Below are positions 1 through 5,989 of a stretch of 5,989 nt of DNA, in pieces. The notes below the pieces were generated by a model, which saw nothing but the letters and a program-made list of their open reading frames with translations, was not told where the DNA came from and ran no database searches. The stretch covers positions 1 to 5,989 of the forward strand of contig JAADIN010000175.1 in assembly GCA_013151315.1 (NCBI GenBank), in the 5' to 3' direction. Origin of the DNA: Planctomycetota bacterium (lineage in GTDB: Bacteria; Planctomycetota; Planctomycetia; Pirellulales; Lacipirellulaceae). Numbering within the stretch: the stretch's first letter is position 1; each line of letters opens with the position of its first letter. The position numbers and the translations under genes are program-made.

Positions 1-1197
1 CTGGGCTACCCCGTGCAACTCTTCGAGCGAGGCGAGTCGGCAGCGGCAAATGTGTTGGCGTGGGGGCATGTGAACTTGTTCACGCCAACGAGAATGAATA
101 TCTCGCCACTCGGTGTGGCAGCTTTGCAGGCTCAAGACCCGAAATGGCAGTACCCAATACCTGAATCGACTTTGTCGGGGTTGGAATACTTCGACTGCTA
201 CTGGAAACTGCTGGCTGAGAGCGATTTGGTAGCAGGAGTATTGGAATGCAATACCGAGATCGTTGCCATTGGACGGCAAGGCTGGTTGAAAAAAGAAGGC
301 GTCGGCAATGAGCAACGCGGTGAAGCACCGTTTACTTTGTTATTGCGTGACGCGGATGGCTCCGAGCGAAACGCGATTGCCGATGTGGTCATCGACTGCA
401 CGGGCACCTATGGCAATCACAATTGGCTAGGACAGGGAGGGATTCCCGCGTTGGGAGAGACCGCAGCCGCAAGGCAGATCGAGTACGGCCTGCCTGATTT
501 ACTTGGGCTCAATCATGAGCGTTACCTAGGCAAGCACACGTTGGTCGTTGGCGCAGGTTATTCCGCGGCGACAGTTGTTGCCCAGCTATCACATTTCGCA
601 ATGGAACAGCAAACCCCAGGGATACAAATTACTTGGATTACTCGCGGGGAGGCAGCAGCACCGATCCGACACATCGCTCATGATCGGCTGCTGCCACGAG
701 ACGAACTCGCCAAGCAGGCAAATGCGTTGGCAGCGGGCGAAGACGCAAGCGTAACGCATCACCGTGCGACGACAGTCGCTGCGGTTGAGTACCGTGACGA
801 GACCGATGATTTTGAGGTGGAGCTAACTGGCGGGCAAAATGGCAACTTCGTGTTCGACCGCATCATAGCCAATGTCGGCTATCGCCCCGACAATCAAATC
901 TACAGCGAGCTGCAAGTCCACGAGTGTTACGCCAGCGGTGGGCCTATGAAATTGGCGGCGCAACTGACATCCTCGATAGGCAACGGCTCGGCAGACTGTC
1001 TTGATCAAGCGTCTTACGGTCCAGCAAGTTTGTTGAACCCCGAGCCCAATTTTTATATCCTCGGCAGCAAGAGCTACGGTCGAAACACGCAGTTTTTGTT
1101 ATCCATCGGTTTCCAGCAAATTCGCGATCTTTTTTCGATCGTTGGAGAGCGCGAAGATCTTGACCTTTACGCCACGATGCCAAAAGTTGAAGCATGA
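1..1197 (+). CDS. FAD/NAD(P)-dependent oxidoreductase, monooxygenase-like (5' truncated by window edge)
   Basis: The frame is open from base 1 and reads LGYPVQLFERGES. That is the second strand of an N-terminal FAD-binding Rossmann fold, so the GxGxxG loop and true start lie off the left edge; a GTG at 13 is in frame but is not the real start. Of 398 visible residues, a CTGTYG turn (about 133-138) resembles the ATG motif of two-dinucleotide flavoproteins. A second Rossmann loop GAGYSA (184-189) should bind NAD(P)H. GYRPD (293-297) resembles the C-terminal FAD segment, followed by LGSKSYGR (about 354-361). This order fits the pyridine nucleotide-disulfide oxidoreductase/flavin monooxygenase superfamily. 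I see no CxxC redox disulfide, so a disulfide reductase is unlikely. The substrate is unknown. The stop overlaps the start of the radical SAM gene (ATGA), so the two products probably act in one pathway. Fold confidence is high; specific function is not assigned. Confidence 0.88.
   Translation: MGYPVQLFERGESAAANVLAWGHVNLFTPTRMNISPLGVAALQAQDPKWQYPIPESTLSGLEYFDCYWKLLAESDLVAGVLECNTEIVAIGRQGWLKKEGVGNEQRGEAPFTLLLRDADGSERNAIADVVIDCTGTYGNHNWLGQGGIPALGETAAARQIEYGLPDLLGLNHERYLGKHTLVVGAGYSAATVVAQLSHFAMEQQTPGIQITWITRGEAAAPIRHIAHDRLLPRDELAKQANALAAGEDASVTHHRATTVAAVEYRDETDDFEVELTGGQNGNFVFDRIIANVGYRPDNQIYSELQVHECYASGGPMKLAAQLTSSIGNGSADCLDQASYGPASLLNPEPNFYILGSKSYGRNTQFLLSIGFQQIRDLFSIVGEREDLDLYATMPKVEA
1194..1197 (+). 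other. ATGA stop/start overlap of oxidoreductase and radical SAM genes
   Basis: The TGA of the oxidoreductase gene (1195-1197) overlaps the ATG of the radical SAM gene (1194-1196). This is the common arrangement for translational coupling, and it suggests the two proteins are made in linked amounts. Confidence 0.9.
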
Positions 1198-2099
1198 ATA
1201 CCCCAACTGATGAGCTCCCGCCGATTGTTGAGCTATCCCATTTGGATCATCTTTGGTTCCAAGTCTCGGGAACGCTCTGCAATCTCACCTGCCAGCACTG
1301 TTTTATTAGTTGTAGCCCCAAGAACGATACGTTTGGCTACCTTACGCTTGCAGAAGTCCAGCGACGGCTCGAGGAATCCGTTTCGCTAGGCGTAAAAGAG
1401 TTTTATTTCACCGGAGGCGAGCCGTTTCTCAATCGCGAAATGGTGCCGATACTCGTCGAAACGCTACGTTTTGGCCCAGCGACCGTTCTGACCAACGGCA
1501 CGGTCTTGAAGGACGAATGGCTCGTCGAGCTGCGTGTGGCCGAGCAGGCGAGCCTCTATTCGCTGGAATTTCGCGTCTCGATCGACGGTTTTTCGCCCGA
1601 AACCAACGATCCGATTCGAGGGGAAGGGACCTTTCAGCGCGCGATCGAAGGAGTGCAAAAACTGGTCGAGCAGGGTTTTTTGCCGATTATCACCGTAACC
1701 CGTACGTGGTCTGACTCCGAAGAGCAACAGATCGTCGGAGAGTTTGTCGCCATGCTCAAGCAGGTGGGCTACGAGCGACCTCGATTAAAAATCTTGCCGC
1801 CACTTCAGATCGGTGCCGAAGCAGAGCGGACTCACGGCTATCGCGACAGCGAACGAGTGACGCAGCAAATGATGAAAGACTTTGACGCCAGTCAACTGGT
1901 ATGCGAACATTCACGAGTGATCACCGACCGCGGAGTGGTCGTCTGCCCCATCCTTCTCGAGTCTCCTGATGCAAATCTTGGGGACACGCTAGCCGAGGCA
2001 TCGCAACCCTTCCGCCTCCGCCATGGTGCCTGCTTCACGTGCTACCAATACGGAGCAATTTGCTCGAACGCCTCAAGCGCCGCACGTGGCGACAAGTAA
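1194..2099 (+). CDS. Radical SAM protein with SPASM-like C-terminal cysteines
   Basis: This 301-residue protein carries the radical SAM motif CX3CX2C (C29, C33, C36), which ligates the SAM-cleaving [4Fe-4S] cluster. It is followed by GGEP (74-77) and a SIDG strand (129-132), both typical of the SAM-binding half barrel. A fourth cysteine, C40, sits four residues after the motif. The C-terminus has C237, C251, then C280, C283 and C290 (CX2CX6C). This spacing resembles a SPASM or twitch auxiliary Fe-S cluster domain, as in peptide- and cofactor-modifying enzymes. The ATG overlaps the stop of the upstream oxidoreductase gene, with no convincing Shine-Dalgarno, so translation probably depends on re-initiation. 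The substrate cannot be read from the sequence. I did not find the CX3CX2C context of ArsS that I remember, and no precursor peptide is visible in the window. The last residues after C290 are short and polar. Confidence 0.93.
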   Translation: MNTPTDELPPIVELSHLDHLWFQVSGTLCNLTCQHCFISCSPKNDTFGYLTLAEVQRRLEESVSLGVKEFYFTGGEPFLNREMVPILVETLRFGPATVLTNGTVLKDEWLVELRVAEQASLYSLEFRVSIDGFSPETNDPIRGEGTFQRAIEGVQKLVEQGFLPIITVTRTWSDSEEQQIVGEFVAMLKQVGYERPRLKILPPLQIGAEAERTHGYRDSERVTQQMMKDFDASQLVCEHSRVITDRGVVVCPILLESPDANLGDTLAEASQPFRLRHGACFTCYQYGAICSNASSAARGDK

Positions 2100-2139
2100 C
2101 CAAAAACCTACTGCCGACAGCCTAGAATACAGCCTAAAA

Positions 2140-4290
2140 ATGCTTCGAAGAAACTCCCTCGCATTGATTACGACTCTCGCTGTGTTATTTGCTTCACTAC
2201 AAAGTTCCGCGAAAGAGTACCAATTGCAATATCCTGAAACGCGACGTGTTGACCAGGTCGACACTTATCATGGTGTCGAGGTGGCTGATCCTTATCGTTG
2301 GTTGGAAGACGATGTCCGTGTCTCAGCAGAAGTCGCTGATTGGGCCGATTCGCAAAATCAAGTGACCCGGACCTATCTCGACCGAATCAAGCAGCGGGCC
2401 GCGATTCACCAGCGGCTGACGAAGCTTTGGAATTACGAGCGCTATTCGGTTCCCCAACAAACGGCCGGGAGATATTTTTTTCGCAAAAATAGTGGGCTCC
2501 AAAACCAAGCTGTGTTCTTCGTCGCCGATAGTTACAACAGTCAGGGCCGCGTGCTGCTTGATCCCAACACCTGGTCGGAAGATGGCACGATTGCGCTGGG
2601 GGCAACGGCCGTCAGCGACGACGGAAAGCTTCTCGCTTACTCACGCAAAGAATCGGGTTCTGACTGGTCGACCATCTACTTGCTCGACATCGACACGGGC
2701 AAGCAGTTACCCGAAAAACTGCGATGGACCCGCTGGGGAAATATCGTTTGGAATGCCGACAGCACCGGCTTCTTTTACACGCGGTATCCCGAGCCGGAAG
2801 CGGGCCAACAATTTCAGTCCCTCGCGATTAACCCGAGATGCTGTTTCCACCGTTTGGGTGATTCGCAAGACCAAGATCAACTTGTCTATCAACGGCCCGA
2901 TCATCCCAAGTGGAGTTTTTGGATCCAACGGACTGACGACAACCGCTATCTTGTCATGTCGATCAGCCGAAGCACCGACCCTCAGAACCAAGTCTTGCTT
3001 CGACCGGTCGCAGCACCCCTCGACAGCAAGTGGATGCCGCTTGTCGAAGATTTTGAAAACGAGTTTTCGTTGATTGGCAACGAAGGCGCAAAGCTACTAT
3101 TCCTGACCGACTTGGATGCGCCGACCAAGCGTGTGGTCGCAATGCCTACCGACAATCCTGGTCGCGAACACCTAACCGAAGTCATTCCGGCCAGCGACGC
3201 CACGCTTGAAAGCGTGACTCTGCTAGACGAAAAACTAGTGGCCAGCTATTTGCGAGATGTCGCCACCGAGGTGCGAATTTTCTCAACCGCGGGCTTGCCT
3301 CTTCGTGAATTAGAATTACCAGGCGTCGGATCAGCTCACGGTTTTGGTGGACGCCAGACCGACACCGAAACGTTTTACGCATTTACCAGCTACGCAACGC
3401 CCACTTCGATTTTCCGATACGACATGAAAACGGGCAAAAGCACCAAAATTCGTGCGCCACAGGTCGAGTTCGATCCTGACCAATACGTGGTCCGACAGGC
3501 CTTTTTCGAAAGTAAGGATGGCACTCGCGTGCCGATCCTCCTCTCACATCGCCACGATCTTAAGCGGGACGGCAAACGTCCTACGCTGCTGTACGGTTAT
3601 GGCGGATTTAATATTTCACTCTCACCCCATTTTTCGGTCACCTACGCGACCTGGATGGAGATGGGCGGCATCGTGGCGGTACCCAACTTGCGCGGTGGCG
3701 GCGAATATGGAGAAGCGTGGCACGAAGCGGGCAAAAAACTCAACAAGCAAAACGTCTTCGACGATTTCATTGCCGCTGCCGAATGGTTGATCGCCGAACA
3801 GTACACTTCCAGCGAAAAACTCGCAATCATGGGCGGCAGCAACGGAGGATTGTTAGTAGGTGCCGTGATGACCCAACGGCCTGAACTGTTTGGCGCTTGC
3901 CTACCGGCGGTCGGCGTAATGGACATGCTCCGCTATCACCAATTTACAGCAGGTCATTTTTGGCGAGACGAGTATGGCACGACCGACGACCCGGAAGAAT
4001 TCAAAGCCTTGCTCGCCTATTCGCCATACCATAATCTTCGCCCGGGAGTGCAATACCCGGCAACCATGGTGACGACCGCCGATACCGACGATCGCGTTGT
4101 ACCGATGCACAGTTTTAAGTTTGGCGCGGCACTTCAAAATGCCCAGGCGGGGCCAGCACCCGTATTGCTACGCATCGAAAAACGGGCTGGCCACGGTGCA
4201 GGGACGCCAATTTCCAAGCGCATTGATCTGGCCGCCGACAGCTGGGCATTCTTGTGGGAGCGTTTAGGCATGGCGGCAAAGAAAAACTAG
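2140..4290 (+). CDS. Exported prolyl oligopeptidase, S9A family
   Basis: This is a serine peptidase of 716 residues, close to the usual length of about 700 plus a signal peptide. The family cleaves short proline-containing peptides after proline. The start is ATG 2140: it opens with a Sec-type signal peptide, a basic MLRR then a hydrophobic LALITTLAVLFASL and a likely cut after SSA near residue 25. An in-frame GTG at 2023 would overlap the radical SAM gene and bury this signal. The N-terminal part (about 30-440) matches the seven-bladed propeller domain, with DPYRWLED near its start and PDHPKW later. The hydrolase domain has LYGYGGF (484-490), the nucleophile S567 in GGSNGG, D650 with R652 in DDRVV, and H685 in AGHGAG, so the triad is complete. 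It acts in the periplasm or outside the cell, probably in peptide scavenging. It starts 40 bases after the radical SAM gene with no clear Shine-Dalgarno site; a functional link is not evident. The end overlaps ispH by four bases. Confidence 0.95.
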   Translation: MLRRNSLALITTLAVLFASLQSSAKEYQLQYPETRRVDQVDTYHGVEVADPYRWLEDDVRVSAEVADWADSQNQVTRTYLDRIKQRAAIHQRLTKLWNYERYSVPQQTAGRYFFRKNSGLQNQAVFFVADSYNSQGRVLLDPNTWSEDGTIALGATAVSDDGKLLAYSRKESGSDWSTIYLLDIDTGKQLPEKLRWTRWGNIVWNADSTGFFYTRYPEPEAGQQFQSLAINPRCCFHRLGDSQDQDQLVYQRPDHPKWSFWIQRTDDNRYLVMSISRSTDPQNQVLLRPVAAPLDSKWMPLVEDFENEFSLIGNEGAKLLFLTDLDAPTKRVVAMPTDNPGREHLTEVIPASDATLESVTLLDEKLVASYLRDVATEVRIFSTAGLPLRELELPGVGSAHGFGGRQTDTETFYAFTSYATPTSIFRYDMKTGKSTKIRAPQVEFDPDQYVVRQAFFESKDGTRVPILLSHRHDLKRDGKRPTLLYGYGGFNISLSPHFSVTYATWMEMGGIVAVPNLRGGGEYGEAWHEAGKKLNKQNVFDDFIAAAEWLIAEQYTSSEKLAIMGGSNGGLLVGAVMTQRPELFGACLPAVGVMDMLRYHQFTAGHFWRDEYGTTDDPEEFKALLAYSPYHNLRPGVQYPATMVTTADTDDRVVPMHSFKFGAALQNAQAGPAPVLLRIEKRAGHGAGTPISKRIDLAADSWAFLWERLGMAAKKN
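4287..4290. other. Overlapping convergent stop codons on CTAG
   Basis: The palindrome CTAG supplies the TAG of the peptidase gene (4288-4290, plus) and the TAG of ispH (4289-4287, minus). The coding regions therefore overlap by four bases and there is no intergenic space. Any terminator for either transcript must lie inside the opposite coding sequence. Confidence 0.95.
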
Positions 4291-5222
4291 TCGGCCGATG
4301 CCGCTCGCAACTCCCGCGGCAGCGGAAACGATACGTTTTCTTCGCGGAGCGAGCGGGACTCGACCGTCGCATCAAAATCGGAGCGCAACAGGTCGAGCAC
4401 CGCTTCGACGACCACCTCTGGGGCACTGGCTCCCGCGGTTACCAACACAGTATTCACGTTCTCAAACCAAGTCGGATCGATATCCTGCGGTCCGTCGATC
4501 AGATAAGCCGGTACGCCCCGTTCGCGAGAGAGCTCTGCCAAACGCTGGCTGTTCGAACTGTTTTGACTGCCAAGCACGAGCGTAAGGTCGGTCTCGCCTG
4601 ACAAAACTGAAACGGTCTCTTGGCGATTCTGCGTGGCGTAGCAAATGTCGTCTTTAGGGGGAGAGGCGATGTGAGGAAACCGTTTTTTCAGCCGGCCAAT
4701 GATGCGGTTGGCATCGTCGACACTCAGTGTGGTTTGCGTGAGATAAGCCACTTTGGTTTCGTCGGCAACGTCAAGCGTATCGACACCCTCAGGCGTTTCG
4801 ACCAGAACGATCGCCTCGGGCGCCTCGCCCATCGTACCGATGACTTCGTCGTGTCCTTCGTGGCCAATCAAGAAAATTGTAAAACCCTGATTGGCATATT
4901 TGATGGCTTCGAGATGGACCTTGGTCACGAGTGGACAGGTGGCATCGATCGCGCGAAGATTCCGATCGTTCGCCAGCTTGCGGATCTCGGGCGATACCCC
5001 ATGGGCTGAGAACAAGAGCGTCGAGCCCTCGGGCACCTCGGTCAAGTCTTCGACAAAGAGGACGCCCCGATCACGAAAGTTGTGAACTACGTGCTTGTTG
5101 TGAACGATCTCGTGGTAAACATAGATCGGCGTCGGAAGCGTTTGGAGGGCCAACTCGAGTGCTTCGATCGCCATATTCACCCCTGCACAAAATCCGCGAG
5201 GGCTGGCTAGTAAAACCTGCAT
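4287..5222 (-). CDS. ispH: 4-hydroxy-3-methylbut-2-enyl diphosphate reductase (HMBPP reductase)
   Basis: IspH (LytB) is the last enzyme of the MEP pathway. It reductively converts HMBPP into IPP and DMAPP in the cytoplasm using a [4Fe-4S] cluster. The 311-residue length is normal. The three cluster cysteines are C12 (PRGFCAGV), C96 (DATCPLV) and C194 (DDICYAT). Substrate-binding residues known from E. coli are present: H41 (EIVHN), H74 (SAHG), H124 and E126 (GHEGHDEV), the TQTTLS segment (162-167), S222-S223-N224 (NSSNS) and S266 (TAGASAPE). The ATG at 5222 gives the canonical N-terminus with C12 in place. A partial Shine-Dalgarno GGAA (5231-5234) lies eight bases upstream. It converges on the peptidase gene and shares the CTAG stop overlap with it. 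A promoter-like pair lies at 5276-5305, so it is probably transcribed on its own. Confidence 0.98.
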   Translation of the reverse strand: MQVLLASPRGFCAGVNMAIEALELALQTLPTPIYVYHEIVHNKHVVHNFRDRGVLFVEDLTEVPEGSTLLFSAHGVSPEIRKLANDRNLRAIDATCPLVTKVHLEAIKYANQGFTIFLIGHEGHDEVIGTMGEAPEAIVLVETPEGVDTLDVADETKVAYLTQTTLSVDDANRIIGRLKKRFPHIASPPKDDICYATQNRQETVSVLSGETDLTLVLGSQNSSNSQRLAELSRERGVPAYLIDGPQDIDPTWFENVNTVLVTAGASAPEVVVEAVLDLLRSDFDATVESRSLREENVSFPLPRELRAASAD

Positions 5223-5275
5223 GAAAACATTTCCGGTGTCGTACGGTTGAGAACAATAAGCAAACTTCTCATCGT

Positions 5276-5305
5276 ATGATAACCGGCAAACGGCGTAAGA
5301 GACAA
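5276..5305 (-). promoter_or_regulatory. Putative sigma70-type promoter of ispH
   Basis: On the minus strand TTGTCT (5305-5300, four of six to TTGACA) is followed by an 18-base spacer and TATCAT (5281-5276, five of six to TATAAT). Transcription would start near 5269, leaving a leader of about 47 bases before the ispH ATG. The position between the hairpin and ispH is sensible. The match is by eye and such pairs occur by chance. Confidence 0.35.
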
Positions 5306-5314
5306 CTCACGCAG

Positions 5315-5342
5315 AAGCCGAGGGGTTGCAATCCCTCAGCTT
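5315..5342 (-). terminator. Hairpin after the small gene, possible terminator
   Basis: On the minus strand AAGCUGAGGG pairs with CCCUCGGCUU around an eight-base loop, giving ten pairs including one U-G wobble. On the plus strand the same position would be a C-A mismatch, so the fold favours minus-strand RNA. It starts 15 bases after the stop of the 67-residue gene and ends just before the predicted ispH promoter, where a terminator would sit. No U-run follows it, so intrinsic termination is uncertain. It could instead be an mRNA-stabilising 3' structure. Confidence 0.4.
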
Positions 5343-5357
5343 TGACAGGCTTGCCGC

Positions 5358-5561
5358 TTAGCGAGGGTTTTGAGGCGACTGTTGCCATGTCTTGCGAAAG
5401 GCCGGGACCGTCTCCAGTTCTTGGGCACCAAACCGTCGCTCAAACCGCTTCAGAGCGCGGCTGAATCTCATGCTGAATTCAAACAAGGCGTGTCCATCAA
5501 TCGTGACAGGCGGCAGGTCGCAGTTCGGGCTCGCCGGTACTGGAAGTTGTTGTTCAGCCAT
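5358..5561 (-). CDS. Small hypothetical protein, 67 residues
   Basis: I do not recognise the family. The frame has ATGs at 5576 and 5561. The second is chosen because a perfect GGAGG (minus strand, 5574-5570) lies eight bases before it, and that sequence falls inside codons 1-3 of the longer form. The protein has a proline-rich N-terminus (LPVPASPNC, then LPPVTIDGH), followed by a segment from about 23 to 46 (ALFEFSMRFSRALKRFERRF) that would form an amphipathic, basic helix. A polar tail follows. There is no signal peptide, membrane segment or metal-binding motif; the one cysteine is residue 14. It lies upstream of ispH on the same strand, 135 bases away, with a hairpin 15 bases after its stop. 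The strong ribosome site and reasonable composition argue that it is translated; the short length leaves doubt. A role cannot be given. Confidence 0.6.
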   Translation of the reverse strand: MAEQQLPVPASPNCDLPPVTIDGHALFEFSMRFSRALKRFERRFGAQELETVPAFRKTWQQSPQNPR

Positions 5562-5569
5562 GACAAGTG

Positions 5570-5574
5570 CCTCC
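5570..5574 (-). promoter_or_regulatory. Ribosome binding site of the 67-residue gene
   Basis: The minus strand reads GGAGG here, then CACTTGTC and ATG at 5561-5559. The match to the anti-Shine-Dalgarno sequence is full and the eight-base spacing is good. It decides the start in favour of 5561 over the upstream ATG at 5576. It is the strongest such site among the genes of the window. Confidence 0.65.
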
Positions 5575-5576
5575 AT

Positions 5577-5790
5577 GTGTGTTCCGCTGCGATCCGAGAA
5601 AGAAGAGAAGAGGTGTGGATCGCTTTCGTATTTGCATCAACGGTCACTACTACGCAAGACACGCTCAAGGGGTTCGCAGTTCGCCACGAATGTGACGGAA
5701 AAAATCTTGCAAACTAGCCAGCAACCACCAACACCCAATTATTCCGTGTCCAGGCCGCAAGAATAGAGGCTATCCGATTTTTTTGCAAAA
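5577..5790. other. Non-coding stretch upstream of the small gene
   Basis: No convincing gene is seen on either strand. Open frames on the plus strand here have compositions typical of shadow frames. On the minus strand it would be the leader of the 67-residue gene. It includes a pyrimidine-rich run of 18 bases (purine on plus, 5596-5613) about 20 bases before the longer-form ATG, and a run of six Ts (5704-5699). I found no promoter here that I would defend. Confidence 0.5.
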
Positions 5791-5988
5791 TTATTGTTTC
5801 TTTTTGCGAGACCGGGCCCGAACAGGCTTTTGGGCTTCGGGCTTCCGCATCGGAGTGAGTAGTCCTACGACACGTGCAAGCTCTTGCCGGTCGAGCGGGC
5901 TATCTGAGCACTCCTATTTTTCCTGCCAAAAAGCAAGATGGGACCGGTTTGTTTTCGCGACTTTTCGTAAGCAATCATCAATTTCACT
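5791..5988 (-). pseudogene. Possible C-terminal gene remnant with an in-frame TAG
   Basis: Read leftward, one frame enters from the right edge, gives 24 codons ending AFWQEK, meets TAG (5916-5914), then continues for 40 codons to TAA (5793-5791). The last part contains LDRQELARVVGLLTP and ends in a basic tail, RARSRKKKQ, which looks like a real protein end. There is no ATG, GTG or TTG between the TAG and the methionine codon 22 residues in. A second minus frame is also open from the edge to a TAG at 5867-5865. Options are a gene truly ending at 5914, a decayed gene with a nonsense or frameshift change, or chance, since a 40-codon open run is not rare. I cannot name a family. Confidence 0.22.
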
Positions 5989-5989
5989 C

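Noticed and set aside
1194..2099. Assignment of the radical SAM protein to arsenosugar biosynthesis (ArsS)
   Set aside because: The cysteine-motif context does not match the ArsS pattern I remember, and no ArsM or glycosyltransferase is in view.
2023..2139. Upstream GTG start for the peptidase
   Set aside because: The added 39 residues overlap the radical SAM gene and would place the signal peptide internally.
2492..3073. A 193-codon open frame on plus inside the peptidase gene
   Set aside because: It lies wholly within a well-conserved S9A propeller in another frame, and its product is rich in Ser, Arg, Thr and Pro with no domain pattern.
4620..5224. Plus-strand frames of 64 to 129 codons opposite ispH
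   Set aside because: They are antisense shadows of a fully intact ispH with all conserved residues.
5699..5728. Minus-strand intrinsic terminator ending in a T-run (5704-5699)
   Set aside because: The stem before the six Ts has only about four pairs (TTGC with GCAA), too weak to support.
5392..5766. Plus-strand frames of 115 and 124 codons opposite the small gene
   Set aside because: Low-complexity, Ser/Arg-rich composition, no good ribosome site, and antisense to a better-supported frame.

Overview
The window looks like chromosomal DNA from a Gram-negative-type bacterium that uses the MEP isoprenoid pathway. A member of the Planctomycetota (Pirellulales-like) is my best guess. It rests on general protein style, moderate GC, mostly weak or absent Shine-Dalgarno sites, and a secreted S9A prolyl oligopeptidase. 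None of these is a taxonomic marker, so the assignment is an inference. I see no mobile element, tRNA, rRNA or CRISPR array.

Layout. On the plus strand, from the left edge, there are three genes in one direction: a FAD/NAD(P)-dependent oxidoreductase cut by the window edge (1-1197), a radical SAM protein with a SPASM-like cysteine set (1194-2099), and an exported prolyl oligopeptidase (2140-4290). The first two overlap by the classic ATGA and are probably translationally coupled. The third follows after 40 bases and may be co-transcribed, but its role looks unrelated. On the minus strand, converging on the peptidase, is ispH (5222-4287), the last enzyme of the MEP pathway. The stop codons of the peptidase gene and ispH overlap on the palindrome CTAG. 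Upstream of ispH is a small gene of 67 codons (5561-5358) with the only strong Shine-Dalgarno site found here, then a hairpin and a plausible promoter for ispH.

The right end (5577-5989) holds no confident gene. It has a minus-strand frame ending at 5791 that looks like a basic C-terminus but is broken by an in-frame TAG at 5914-5916. It could be gene remnants or chance.

The pathway-level candidate for something new is the oxidoreductase plus radical SAM pair. I recognise the folds but not the substrate, and the rest of that operon lies off the left edge. The peptidase and IspH are well-known families with all their catalytic residues present.
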